Below are positions 25,764-34,268 of a DNA stretch of 64,000 nucleotides, piece after piece. The position numbers and the translations under genes are program-made. Within the stretch, counting starts at the first letter, position 1, and every line of letters starts with the position of its first letter. The stretch lies in assembly GCF_039535115.1 (NCBI RefSeq), contig NZ_BAAAWO010000001.1, positions 1,054,001 through 1,118,000 of the forward strand, in the 5' to 3' direction. The DNA is from Paeniglutamicibacter sulfureus (lineage in GTDB: Bacteria; Actinomycetota; Actinomycetes; Actinomycetales; Micrococcaceae). The notes under the pieces are model-generated. The model ran no database searches. It saw only the letters and a program-made list of their open reading frames with translations, and had not been told where the DNA came from.

Positions 25764-26666
25764 TCAGTTCGCTTCCATCCTGATGTCCAGGCCGAGGTCA
25801 AGGGCGCGCACCGAGTGGGTCAGGGCGCCGGAGGAAATGACGTCGACCCCGGTGGCGGCGATGGCTGCCACGGTATCCAGCTTAACGTTGCCAGAGGCCT
25901 CCACCAGCGCGGCCCCGGCGATCCGGCGCACGCCGGTGGCCAGGTCGGCCAGGTTGAAGTTGTCCAGCATGATGGTGTCGACCCCGGCGGCGAGCACCGC
26001 GTCGAGCTGGTCCAGGGAATCGATTTCCACCTCGAAGTGGACGGTGTGACCCAGGGACGCACGGGCCTTGCGCAACGCGTTGGTCAGCTCCGAGCCTTTG
26101 CCCAGCAGGGCGAGGTGGTTGTCCTTGGCCATCACGGCCTCGGAGAGGTTGTCGCGGTGGTTGTGCCCGCCGCCGCAGCGCACCGCGTAGCGCTCCAGCA
26201 CGCGCAGCCCCGGGGTGGTCTTGCGGGTATCGGCGATCCGGGCGTTCGTGCCGGCCGTTTCGGCCACGAAGGCGGCGGTGGCGGTGGCGATGCCGGACAG
26301 GCGCTGGAGCAGGTTCAGCCCCACTCGCTCCCCTGCCAGCAGCCCGCGGGCGGGCCCGGTGACCGTGACCAGGGTCTCCCCGGCGGCGAATCGCTCCCCG
26401 TCGGCGAGCGCCGGCACCAGCTCCAGGGCAGGGTCCGAGAGCCTCATGGCGGCGATGAAGCTGTCCAGCCCGGCGCAGATGCCCGGTTCGCGGGCGATGA
26501 CCGCTGCGGTGGCGGTGGTGTGCGCGGGGATCAGCGTGTTCCCGGTCAGGTCCCCGCGGGGATTGTCCTCTTCCAAGGCAGCCAGGACGATTTTCTCGAT
26601 GACGCGCACGGGGACCGGCATGACGGAAGCGGTGCGGGTCGGTGCGGGGGCGGTGGTGTTAGACAA
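25764..26666 (-). CDS. nadC: Nicotinate-nucleotide pyrophosphorylase (quinolinate phosphoribosyltransferase)
   Basis: A 300-residue enzyme converting quinolinate and PRPP to nicotinate mononucleotide, CO2 and pyrophosphate, the third step of de novo NAD synthesis. Visible motifs are EEDNPRGDLTGNTLIP, ADTRKTTPGLRVLERYAV and GGGHNHRDNLSEAVMAKDNH, all diagnostic. The start is either the TTG at 26666, which overlaps nadB by 8 bases, or an ATG at 26621 that removes a 15-residue Thr/Ala-rich tail; the overlap favours the TTG. It is followed directly by the cysteine desulfurase gene. Confidence 0.95.
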   Translation of the reverse strand: MSNTTAPAPTRTASVMPVPVRVIEKIVLAALEEDNPRGDLTGNTLIPAHTTATAAVIAREPGICAGLDSFIAAMRLSDPALELVPALADGERFAAGETLVTVTGPARGLLAGERVGLNLLQRLSGIATATAAFVAETAGTNARIADTRKTTPGLRVLERYAVRCGGGHNHRDNLSEAVMAKDNHLALLGKGSELTNALRKARASLGHTVHFEVEIDSLDQLDAVLAAGVDTIMLDNFNLADLATGVRRIAGAALVEASGNVKLDTVAAIAATGVDVISSGALTHSVRALDLGLDIRMEAN

Positions 26667-28350
26667 GGGTCTTGGTCCTTAGGTTCTGGGTGGCGGCTGT
26701 CGCGGCCAGGGCGCGGCCGAAGCGGGGCAGGTGCCCGTTGGCCGGCTGCGGGGCCGCGGTGGCGTCACTGCGGTAGTGCGCGCCGATGGAGTTTTCCCGT
26801 TCCAGGGCTGCAGTGGCCACGACGGTGGCCACTGTGAGCAGGTTGGCGCGCTCACGGGAAGCCCGGTCGTTGCCGGTCACTCGCCAGCAAGCCAACCGGT
26901 CCAATGCGCTGCGCAGCCCCTCGGCGGTGCGTTCGACGCCAAGGTGCAGCTGGGCCAGTTCCTGCAGCTGGGCCAGGTCCATGTCCGCGGTGGCGGTTTC
27001 CGCCGGGTCGCTGCCGGAACCCTCGAAGTTCCCGGCTCCCGCAGGCCGGGTGGCCATCACCTTCATGCCCGCGCTGTTGGCCACCGCAGCGGCCAGGGCG
27101 GTGGCGGCCGCGAGGTCGGAGGGCAGGTTCACCACGGTGCGCCAGGCGAAGACCAAGCCCTCGAGCAGCGAGTTGGAGGCCAGCCGGTTGGCGCCGTGCA
27201 CCCCGGTGCATGCCGTCTCGCCCGCGGCAAAGAGCCCGGGCAGCGTGGACGCGCCGGTGTCGTTGGTCAGGATCCCGCCCATCCAGTAGTGGGCAGCGGG
27301 CGTCACCGGCACCGGTTCGGCGGCCAGGTCATAGCCCAGCTTCTTCAGTTCGCGGGTGATGGAGGGGAAGCGGCGGGCCAGGAACCCCGCACCGTGCCGC
27401 GCCTCGACGGCGCGGGCATCCAGGTGCACGGTGCCGCCCTGGGCGCGCACCGCGTGGATGGCGCGGGCCACCACGTCCCGGGGCGCGAGCTCTGCATCCG
27501 GGTGGACGGCCTGCATGAAGCGCTCGCCGCGTTCGTTCAGCAGCACCGCGCCTTCGCCGCGCACGGCCTCGGAGACCATGAAGCCGCCGGGGCTGACCAG
27601 CGTGGGGTGGAATTGGATGAATTCGGCATCGGCCAGCACGGCACCGGCCCGGTAGGCCAGGGCGGCCCCGTCTGCGGTGGCACCGTGCGGGTTGGTGGTG
27701 GCGGCAAAGAGCTGTCCGGCACCGCCGGTGGCCAGCAGCACGGCCTCGGCGTGCAGTTCATCGCTCTGTCCCTCGCCTCCGAGCACCCGCACCCCCGTGA
27801 CCATGGTGGCCGGCCGGTCGGATCCGGCCTCCGCGTACGGGTTTTCCTCGGTCAGCAATTCGGTGACGAATGCGTGCTCGCGGATTTCCAGCCGTCCGGC
27901 TGCCTGCTGCGCGCGGCAGGCAAGGATCAGCGCACTGGCCAGGCCCTTGCCGGTGGCGTCCCCGCCGGCGTGCAGGATCCGCGGGTGGGCGTGTGCCGCC
28001 TCCAGGCCCAGGGCGAAGGTGCCGGAGGCGTCGGTGTCGAACTCGGCGCCCGCACCGATGAGCCGTTGCACATGTCCCCACGCGGAGGTGCACATGATGG
28101 CCACCGCGTCCGCGTCGTTGAGCTGCGCCCCGGCAGTGAGCGTGTCGGCAATGTGGCTGGCGATCGAGTCGCCGGCGGCCGCCCCGGCCGGGCCGACGGC
28201 GCTCAGGCCGCCCTGGGCGTACCAGGAGTTGGAGTCGGCGAGCGCGTCTTTGGTCAGCAGGACCACGTCAAGCCCGCGCACGGCGGCCGTCAGCGCGGCG
28301 TAGAGCCCGGCTACGCCGGAGCCCACGACCACCAGCCCGGTGGCGTTCAC
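26659..28350 (-). CDS. nadB: L-aspartate oxidase
   Basis: A 563-residue FAD enzyme that oxidises L-aspartate to iminoaspartate, the first step of de novo NAD synthesis. FAD is bound by VVVGSGVAGLYAALTA at the N-terminus. Further motifs are WYAQGGLSAVG, the active-site region GERFMQAVHPDAELAPRDVV, HYWMGGILTN and GVHGANRLASNSLLEG. The GTG at 28350 overlaps the nadA stop by 4 bases; the open frame continues upstream but that part is antiregister sequence of nadA. The product passes to NadA encoded by the preceding gene. Confidence 0.95.
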   Translation of the reverse strand: MNATGLVVVGSGVAGLYAALTAAVRGLDVVLLTKDALADSNSWYAQGGLSAVGPAGAAAGDSIASHIADTLTAGAQLNDADAVAIMCTSAWGHVQRLIGAGAEFDTDASGTFALGLEAAHAHPRILHAGGDATGKGLASALILACRAQQAAGRLEIREHAFVTELLTEENPYAEAGSDRPATMVTGVRVLGGEGQSDELHAEAVLLATGGAGQLFAATTNPHGATADGAALAYRAGAVLADAEFIQFHPTLVSPGGFMVSEAVRGEGAVLLNERGERFMQAVHPDAELAPRDVVARAIHAVRAQGGTVHLDARAVEARHGAGFLARRFPSITRELKKLGYDLAAEPVPVTPAAHYWMGGILTNDTGASTLPGLFAAGETACTGVHGANRLASNSLLEGLVFAWRTVVNLPSDLAAATALAAAVANSAGMKVMATRPAGAGNFEGSGSDPAETATADMDLAQLQELAQLHLGVERTAEGLRSALDRLACWRVTGNDRASRERANLLTVATVVATAALERENSIGAHYRSDATAAPQPANGHLPRFGRALAATAATQNLRTKTLV

Positions 28351-29615
28351 GGCCGTGCCGCCAGCATCCGCTCCAGGGCCACCTTCGCGTCGGCGGCGAT
28401 CCCTGCGGGTACGGTGATCTGGTTCAGCACGACCCCGTCCACCAGTGCCTCGAGCACCCAGGCGAGGTAGCCGGGGTGGATGCGGTACATGGTGGAGCAC
28501 GGGCAGATGACCGGGTCCAGGCAGAAGATGGTGTGCTCGGGGTGCTGGGCAGCGAGCCGGTTGACCATGTTGATTTCGGTGGCGATGCCGAAGACCGATC
28601 CGGCAGGGGCGTTGGCCACTGCCTTCTGGATGTAGTCGGTGGAGCCTGCCTCGTCGGCGGCGTCGACCACCGGCATAGGGCATTCGGGGTGCGCCAGGAT
28701 CCGCACGCCTGGGTGCTCCTTGCGGGCGCGCTCGATCTGGGACACGGTGAAACGCTTGTGCACCGAGCAGAAGCCGTGCCAGAGGATGACCTTCGCGTCG
28801 AGCAGGGTGGTCGCTTCATTGCCGCCCAGCGGCTTGCGCGGGTTCCACATCGGCATTTGCTCCAGCGGCACGCCCATGGCCTTGGCGGTGTTGCGGCCCA
28901 GGTGCTGGTCGGGGAAGAAGAGCACGCGGCGGCCGCGTTCGAACGCCCATTCCAGCACCGTGGCGGCGTTCGAGGAGGTGCACACGATCCCGCCGTGCTT
29001 GCCCACGAACGCCTTCAGCGCCGCCGAGCAGTTCATGTAGGTCACGGGGATGACCGAGGCCAAGCCGTCAGCGTCCGACTCGTCGGCATACAGGTCCATG
29101 AGCTGTTCCCAGCATTCCTCGACACTGGATTCGTCGGCCATGTCCGCCATCGAGCAGCCGGCGGCCAGGTTGGGCAGGATGACCTTTTGCTCATCCGTGG
29201 AGAGCACGTCGGCGGTCTCGGCCATGAAGTGCACGCCGCAGAAGACGATGTACTTGGCCTGTTCACGGGTCAATGCCGCGTTGGCCAGTTGGAAGGAGTC
29301 GCCGATGTAGTCGGCGAAGCGCACCACCTCGTCACGCTGGTAGTGGTGGCCCAGGACCACCAGTGAATCACCGAGGGTTTCCTTGGCCGCCAGGATGCGG
29401 GCGGTGAGTTCCTCGTCGGAGGCCTCGCGGTATTCGGCGGGGATGTCCCCCTGCCGCGGGGTGTCGGCCGGGGCCACATCTTCCTGCGAGGACCCCGGGC
29501 CGTACGCGGCCTCCCCGGTGTCAAAGAGCCAGGGACCCTTGGTCAGGTCGGTGTTGCAGCTGGCTTCGGGTGAAACCAGCTTTAGGGTCTGCAGGGTGGC
29601 TTGGATGCTGCTCAT
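28347..29615 (-). CDS. nadA: Quinolinate synthase A
   Basis: A 422-residue 4Fe-4S enzyme condensing iminoaspartate with dihydroxyacetone phosphate to quinolinate. Cluster ligands are expected in KYIVFCGVHFMAETADVL, in HGGIVCTSSNA or TYMNCSAALKAF, and in DPVICPCSTMYRIHP. Other family motifs are LVVLGHHYQRDEV and AGCSMADMA. An N-terminal extension of about 60 residues is common in actinobacterial NadA. The ATG overlaps the end of the upstream regulator gene by 4 bases (ATGA). Confidence 0.96.
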   Translation of the reverse strand: MSSIQATLQTLKLVSPEASCNTDLTKGPWLFDTGEAAYGPGSSQEDVAPADTPRQGDIPAEYREASDEELTARILAAKETLGDSLVVLGHHYQRDEVVRFADYIGDSFQLANAALTREQAKYIVFCGVHFMAETADVLSTDEQKVILPNLAAGCSMADMADESSVEECWEQLMDLYADESDADGLASVIPVTYMNCSAALKAFVGKHGGIVCTSSNAATVLEWAFERGRRVLFFPDQHLGRNTAKAMGVPLEQMPMWNPRKPLGGNEATTLLDAKVILWHGFCSVHKRFTVSQIERARKEHPGVRILAHPECPMPVVDAADEAGSTDYIQKAVANAPAGSVFGIATEINMVNRLAAQHPEHTIFCLDPVICPCSTMYRIHPGYLAWVLEALVDGVVLNQITVPAGIAADAKVALERMLAARP

Positions 29616-30340
29616 GAGATGTTCTCGCTCTCAAGGGGATGGGTGGTTGAGCCGGTGTAGCGATAAAGGCGTGGGGGGCGGTGCTTGCCGCCGGCAAGGA
29701 ACTCGTCGGTTTCCTCGATGTCGGGGGTGCTGCGCAGCGTCCGGCGGAAGTTTGCCGGGTCCAGCTCCTTGTCCAGCACCGCTTCGTAGACCTCGCGGAC
29801 CTGGGCGAGGGTGAAGCGCTCGCCGAGCAGGCGGTGGGCAATGGAGCCGTATTCGACCTTGTTGCGCAGCCGCCACAACGCATACTCGATGATTTGGCGG
29901 TGGTCGAAGGCCAGGTTCCCCAGGACCTCGGGGTCATCGGCACGGAACCAGGCGACGTTGGAGTCATCGAGCAGCACCGAGGTGGCGGTGTCGTGCGGGT
30001 CGTCCTCGCGGACCAGCGCCCAGTAGACGACGGAGACGACCCGGCGGGTGGGCGAGCGGTCCAGATCCCCGAACGCGTAAAGCTGTTCGAGGTAGCGCGG
30101 GATGAGCCCGGTGGTGTCGCGCAGGTTGTTCGCCGCGGCGTCGAAAAGCGAGTCGCGGGGCCCCAGGGGGCCGCCGGGCAGTGCCCACTGGCCGCGGAAG
30201 GGTTCGCGGGTGCGGCGGACCAGGGGCAGCCACAGGCTTTTGCGCCCGGTGCGCTCGTCGTCGCGCAGCGAGAAGATGACCGTGGACACGGCAAGCGCCG
30301 GTGGTTGTTCGCGGCGTTCCGCCACATTCGAAAACTGCAA
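29612..30340 (-). CDS. nrtR: NrtR-like NUDIX transcriptional regulator of NAD synthesis
   Basis: A 242-residue protein with an N-terminal NUDIX domain (FRGQWALPGGPLGPRDSLFD begins the Nudix box region) and a C-terminal winged helix (FTLAQVREVYEAVLDKELDPANFRRTL). This is the NrtR architecture. The Nudix box lacks the full REUxEE catalytic signature (here LFDAAANNLRDTTGL), fitting a sensor of ADP-ribose-type ligands rather than an enzyme. The TTG at 30340 is chosen because AGGAAGG lies 8 nt upstream and the candidate operator then stays outside the gene; an ATG at 30367 is the alternative. It is first in the nad operon and probably represses it when NAD derivatives are plentiful. Confidence 0.85.
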   Translation of the reverse strand: MQFSNVAERREQPPALAVSTVIFSLRDDERTGRKSLWLPLVRRTREPFRGQWALPGGPLGPRDSLFDAAANNLRDTTGLIPRYLEQLYAFGDLDRSPTRRVVSVVYWALVREDDPHDTATSVLLDDSNVAWFRADDPEVLGNLAFDHRQIIEYALWRLRNKVEYGSIAHRLLGERFTLAQVREVYEAVLDKELDPANFRRTLRSTPDIEETDEFLAGGKHRPPRLYRYTGSTTHPLESENIS

Positions 30341-30357
30341 CCGGTCCACCTTCCTAG

Positions 30358-30387
30358 TTAGTGTCATATTGACCAGAACTAAGAATA
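30358..30387 (-). promoter_or_regulatory. nrtR-nadABC promoter and candidate NrtR operator
   Basis: On the minus strand a -35 TTGTGG, a 17-base spacer and the -10 TATTCT (30387-30382) precede the operon. The -10 is followed at once by a 25-base imperfect palindrome (30358-30382) with outer arms TTAGT/ACTAA and an inner GTCA-TAT-TGAC. Its position over the transcription start suits repression by the co-encoded NrtR. Confidence 0.5.
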
Positions 30388-30464
30388 CAGCGCGCCGCGG
30401 CCCGCCACAAGCCCTGTGACGCGGAAGGCCGGCGACAAGTCGAAGCTCCTGGCAGCAAGGGGGG

Positions 30465-30493
30465 TTGCGCGATGCGTTAGCGACCGCTAACGT
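30465..30493 (+). promoter_or_regulatory. arsR-type promoter with perfect operator palindrome
   Basis: TTGCGC (30465-30470), 17 bases, then TAACGT (30488-30493), 7 nt before the GTG start. The spacer and -10 are covered by a perfect inverted repeat CGTTAGCG-AC-CGCTAACG (30475-30492), a strong candidate for autorepression by the ArsR protein. Confidence 0.65.
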
Positions 30494-30500
30494 ATCTTTT

Positions 30501-30800
30501 GTGCCTGACGTTCTGGAAACCGCTGCCGAGCCCACCAGGCGCGCCCTGCTCCACATCCTTGCCGACGGGGAACACACCGTCAGCAAACTGGCCGAGCACT
30601 TCCCCGTGACCCGCTCGGCCATCTCCCAACACCTGCTGTTGTTGGCAGAAGTTGGGCTGGTCACGGCCAGGAAAGACGGCCGAAACCGGTACTACCGGCT
30701 TGATCCCTCCGGGATGGCCACGTTGCGCCGGGCGCTGGAGTCCTTCTGGACCACAGAGCTGGACCTGCTGGTCGCCGAGGCCACGGGTCCGAATTCATGA
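30501..30800 (+). CDS. ArsR-family transcriptional regulator
   Basis: A 99-residue winged-helix repressor. The HTH reads TVSKLAEHFPVTRSAISQHL and the wing is VTARKDGRNRYYRLD. There is no Cys-rich metal site, so it belongs to the metal-independent ArsR group usually paired with SRPBCC/AHSA1 proteins, as here. The GTG at 30501 lies 7 nt after the -10 box, suggesting a leaderless transcript; an upstream TTG (30465) would overlap the promoter and is unlikely. The stop codon overlaps a possible ATG of the next gene. Confidence 0.9.
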   Translation: MPDVLETAAEPTRRALLHILADGEHTVSKLAEHFPVTRSAISQHLLLLAEVGLVTARKDGRNRYYRLDPSGMATLRRALESFWTTELDLLVAEATGPNS

Positions 30801-30820
30801 ACACCCCAAGGAGAATCCCC

Positions 30821-31789
30821 ATGTCCATCGAAAAATCCGTGTTCCTCCCGCTCGATCCCGAGGCCGCCTTCGAACTGGTGACCCGGCCGGAACGGCTGCG
30901 CCGCTGGCAGACCGTCGCCGCACGCATGGACCTGCGTGCCGGCGGCGAATACCGCTGGACCATCACCCCCGGGCATTCCGCTGTCGGCCAGGTCAAGGAG
31001 GTCGAGCCCGGCAAGCGCCTGGTCTTCGACTGGGGCTGGGAAGGCTCCGCGTCCGACACCTCGACGGTCACCATCACCCTGGAGCCGGCCGAGGGCGGCA
31101 CCCGGCTCACCCTGCTGCACGAGGGTCTGGCCACCGAGGAAGTCGCCGGGCACACCGAGGGCTGGAACCACTTCATGGACCGTCTGGTGCGCTTCGTGAC
31201 CGACGGCGACGCCGGTGCCGACGACTGGGCAGCGGTCCCCGATCCGCTCAACGAGCTCACCAGCGCCGAGGCAACCCTTGCCATCGCCCAGCGCGTCCTG
31301 CACCAGCTCAAGCCGGCCGACAACGGCCTGCCCACCCCGTGCGAGAACTTCAGCGTCACCCAGCTGGTGGACCACCTGGTCGGTTCGGTCAGCGGCATCG
31401 GCAAGGCCCTGGGCCTGGAATTGCTCGATGACCCCTCCGCCTCGGCCGAGGCCCGGGTGGCCGACGCCGCCCAGTCGACGCTGGAGGCCTTCACCAAGCG
31501 CGGGCTCGAGGGCACCATCGACATGGGCTTCGCCGAACTGCCCGCAACCATGGTCGCGAACATCCTGAACCTCGAGTTCCTGGTCCACGCCTGGGACCTG
31601 GCCACGGCCACCGGAGCCGAGCTGGACGTCGCCCCCGAACTCTCGGACTACGTCCTCTCACTGGCCCGCAACACCATCAGCCCGCAGATGCGCGGCGCCA
31701 GCTTTGCCCAGGAGACCCTGGTCGACGAATCCGCAGCCAGCCTCGAACGCCTCGTGGCCTTCACCGGCCGCGAAGTTTCCGCCCGCTGA
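30821..31789 (+). CDS. Fusion of AHSA1/SRPBCC domain with maleylpyruvate isomerase-like domain
   Basis: A 322-residue two-domain protein. Residues 1-140 form an AHSA1-type SRPBCC fold (FLPLDPEAAFELVTRPERLR, WGWEGS, GWNHFMDRLVRFV), a hydrophobic-ligand cavity. From about residue 150 onward it matches the mycothiol-dependent maleylpyruvate isomerase N-terminal-like family (TPCENFSVTQLVDHLVGS and LVHAWDLATATG). The DinB-like fold of the second part uses mycothiol in characterised members. AAGGAG at 30807-30812 sets the ATG at 30821. It is co-transcribed with the arsR gene. A detoxifying isomerase or transferase role is inferred only from the domains. Confidence 0.85.
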   Translation: MSIEKSVFLPLDPEAAFELVTRPERLRRWQTVAARMDLRAGGEYRWTITPGHSAVGQVKEVEPGKRLVFDWGWEGSASDTSTVTITLEPAEGGTRLTLLHEGLATEEVAGHTEGWNHFMDRLVRFVTDGDAGADDWAAVPDPLNELTSAEATLAIAQRVLHQLKPADNGLPTPCENFSVTQLVDHLVGSVSGIGKALGLELLDDPSASAEARVADAAQSTLEAFTKRGLEGTIDMGFAELPATMVANILNLEFLVHAWDLATATGAELDVAPELSDYVLSLARNTISPQMRGASFAQETLVDESAASLERLVAFTGREVSAR

Positions 31790-31816
31790 GCGGGCCGGAA
31801 CACCTCAGGAGCACCA

Positions 31817-32263
31817 ATGGTCGACGTCAAATGCGAGATCGTGATCCAGCGGCCGCGGGCGGCCGTTGCCGGGTTCGCGGCCGATCCCAACAATGCACCC
31901 ACGTGGTACGCAAACATCGGTTCGGCCGTTCACCGCGGCGGCCCGCCGGTGGGTGTCGGCACGCTCGTGGATTTCGGTGCCCGCTTCCTGGGGCGCGAGC
32001 TGAAGTACACCTACGAGTTCGTCGAATGGGTGCCCGGCAGCAGGCTGGTCATGCGCACCGCCCAGGGCCCCTTCCCCATGCAAACCACCTACACGTGGAG
32101 CGACGAGGGTTCGGCGACCCGCATGGTGCTGGCCAACACCGGCGAGCCGGCAGGTTTTTCCAAGGTGGCCGGCTTCCTGATGGCCCCCATGATGCGCCAT
32201 GCCATGGGCAAGGACCTAAGGAAGCTCAAGGAGCTCCTCGAATCCGGAGCAGCGGACCGCTGA
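31817..32263 (+). CDS. SRPBCC-family protein
   Basis: A 148-residue single SRPBCC (polyketide cyclase/START-like) domain: CEIVIQRPRAAVAGFAADPN at the N-terminus, then strands with WVPGSRLVMRTAQGPFPMQT and a long C-terminal helix that closes the cavity. It probably binds a hydrophobic small molecule. AGGAG precedes the ATG, and the 27-base gap to the fusion gene suggests one operon under the ArsR regulator. Confidence 0.88.
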   Translation: MVDVKCEIVIQRPRAAVAGFAADPNNAPTWYANIGSAVHRGGPPVGVGTLVDFGARFLGRELKYTYEFVEWVPGSRLVMRTAQGPFPMQTTYTWSDEGSATRMVLANTGEPAGFSKVAGFLMAPMMRHAMGKDLRKLKELLESGAADR

Positions 32264-32388
32264 CCCGCAGGTCGCTGCGCTCGCCCCGGCTCCCCTGCCA
32301 GGGTGGGCGCATCGGCGTTGTGGCGCGGACACGCAGGTCCGCGACTCCGTTTCGCGTCGGTGCGCTCCACTGGTGCAGACTGGAAACC

Positions 32389-32703
32389 ATGATCACCGAA
32401 CACGCATTGTTGCCAGTCATCATCGGAATGGAAGACGAATTCATGGCCGCCTTCGAACAGGCGCGCCCGCTCATCGCCGCCACCGACGGCTTCCTCGGCC
32501 TGCAACTCTCACGCAGCATCGAGACCCCCAACCACTTCCTGTTGCTGGCCTCCTGGGAGAACGTCGAAGCGCATACCGTCGGCTTCCGGGGATCATCCAA
32601 CTACGTTCAATGGAAGCGCCTGCTGCATCGCTTCTACGAGCCGTTCCCGGTGGTCGAACATTTCGAGGCCATCGAACACCTTTCGGCCGACCGTCTCGGT
32701 TAG
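32389..32703 (+). CDS. Antibiotic biosynthesis monooxygenase (ABM)-domain protein
   Basis: A 104-residue dimeric alpha-beta barrel protein of the ABM family: an initial strand ALLPVIIGMEDEFMAAFEQA, then GFLGLQLSRSIETPNHFLLL and the Trp-containing WENVEAHTVGFRGS. Members act as cofactor-free monooxygenases or as haem-degrading enzymes; which applies is not clear. The ATG follows CAGACT by 7 nt and also has GGAAA just upstream. It may be transcribed separately from the SRPBCC gene. Confidence 0.85.
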   Translation: MITEHALLPVIIGMEDEFMAAFEQARPLIAATDGFLGLQLSRSIETPNHFLLLASWENVEAHTVGFRGSSNYVQWKRLLHRFYEPFPVVEHFEAIEHLSADRLG

Positions 32704-32765
32704 CATGGGACCAATGAGCCCACGCGGCCTCCCGCAGGTGGCCATCGCGAGAAGGTGACCCGTCC

Positions 32766-34268
32766 ATGAGCACACCCCTCACCACCCCGGAATTTCCCGG
32801 ACGGCAGTCGGTCGAGCAGTGCTACGGGTATGGCCGAGTCTCGATCCTGGAAGACCATGCGGGAACGGCCCACATGCACTTGGCCACCAACGGCGGGATG
32901 GACGCGACCCGAACGCCGGTTGCCAATCCGTATTTCTACGCCGGGTTCCCCGCGAATCCCCTGGCCGTGGCCCAGGCCCTGCTCGTGGTGGCCAGGGTCG
33001 CCCGCACCCGGTTCTACGTGCCGCCCGGAATGCTTGCCGCCATCCTGCGCGCGGCGGATCCGGTTATCACCTCGACGCCCGCGGGATTGCGCTTCGAATC
33101 CTTCAGCGCCTGCTGCGGTGTCCACGCCCGGCTCGATATCCCGGCCGCGTCGCTGGACACCGAGTTCACGGCCAGCGGAGTGACGAACATCGACATCAAC
33201 CCACCCCTGCGACAGGCTCTGGCCGGGCTGCGCCACGGCGAGCCCCTGCACCTTGCCATCGGGGAAGCCGACGTTCGGGTGCGCACCATGGATTCCGAGC
33301 GGACCGAGGAACGGGTCGAGCTGCCGAACCGCTGGCTCAGGGGCCTGTGCGAGGTCCAGGCCTCGGGCACCGCAATGAAATTGCGCCACGAGCTGGGGCC
33401 CGCGGAAGCCAAGCGCTTCATCGGGTCCCTGCCCCGCACCAGCTCCACCGGCACGGTGTTGTGGGCCGCCCGGGCCGCCCGATCTCTGCGCACGGCCTCG
33501 CGGCCCGCCCCGGGCGCCGTGTGCCTCGCCGGTCCCGAACGCCTGTTGGCCCTGGGTCCGTTGTTGCGTTTTGCCACGGGCCTGCGCGCCTACGGACCGG
33601 ACATCGATGCCGACTCGCTTCCCGCGGCCAGCTGCTGGGTGCTGGACATGCCCGGCGCCCGCCTGAGCCTGACGCTCAGCCCCGGGAAGTCGCGCGGGTT
33701 TTCCGGCGAGGGCGGGGTGTTGCACCGGCTGTCCTCCGACTCGGCTCCCCGGAATGCACTGCTTCTCGATTCTGCCCTGGCCCTCGATTCCTCCATCGAC
33801 ATCCCGGATCTGGGCCGGCGAACAGGGCTCCGCATTCCTGCGGTGACGGACGCGCTCGCGGTGCTGGCAATCTCCGGGCAGGTCGGCTTCGACGTCGCCG
33901 AAGGAAGCTACTTCCATCGCCCCCTGCCCCTGGACACCGCCTTCGCGACGGGACTGAACCCCCGCCTGGCCGACGCGCAACGGCTGGCTTCCCTCGGCGC
34001 GGTACGGCCCCTGCCGGCATCGTCGGCCGAACCGCGCGGCGGGGCGGACGTCCGTGGGTTCACGGTGCATTCGGGTGGCAACGAGTACGTGGTGCGCCAG
34101 CGGGACGGCGGAACCGACAGTTGCAGCTGCCCCTGGTTTGCGACCCACCGCGACGGGCGCGGCCCCTGCAAGCACATCCTGGCCGCCCGCATCGCGCAGC
34201 CGGGGACCGGGTTTCCGCCAACGGGTGCATCCCGCACACCCCAGGTGCCAGACGGGCTGGGACCTTGA
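32766..34268 (+). CDS. SWIM zinc-finger protein
   Basis: A 500-residue protein with a C-terminal SWIM zinc finger, CSCPWFATHRDGRGPCKHI (Cys-x-Cys then Cys-x-His, about residues 453-470). The N-terminal 430 residues have no recognised domain. SWIM fingers bind DNA or proteins and are common in bacterial multi-gene modules with AAA and VWA proteins. The next gene starts inside its stop codon (TTGA), so the two products are made together. No MoxR ATPase or VWA gene is found nearby. Confidence 0.85.
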   Translation: MSTPLTTPEFPGRQSVEQCYGYGRVSILEDHAGTAHMHLATNGGMDATRTPVANPYFYAGFPANPLAVAQALLVVARVARTRFYVPPGMLAAILRAADPVITSTPAGLRFESFSACCGVHARLDIPAASLDTEFTASGVTNIDINPPLRQALAGLRHGEPLHLAIGEADVRVRTMDSERTEERVELPNRWLRGLCEVQASGTAMKLRHELGPAEAKRFIGSLPRTSSTGTVLWAARAARSLRTASRPAPGAVCLAGPERLLALGPLLRFATGLRAYGPDIDADSLPAASCWVLDMPGARLSLTLSPGKSRGFSGEGGVLHRLSSDSAPRNALLLDSALALDSSIDIPDLGRRTGLRIPAVTDALAVLAISGQVGFDVAEGSYFHRPLPLDTAFATGLNPRLADAQRLASLGAVRPLPASSAEPRGGADVRGFTVHSGGNEYVVRQRDGGTDSCSCPWFATHRDGRGPCKHILAARIAQPGTGFPPTGASRTPQVPDGLGP

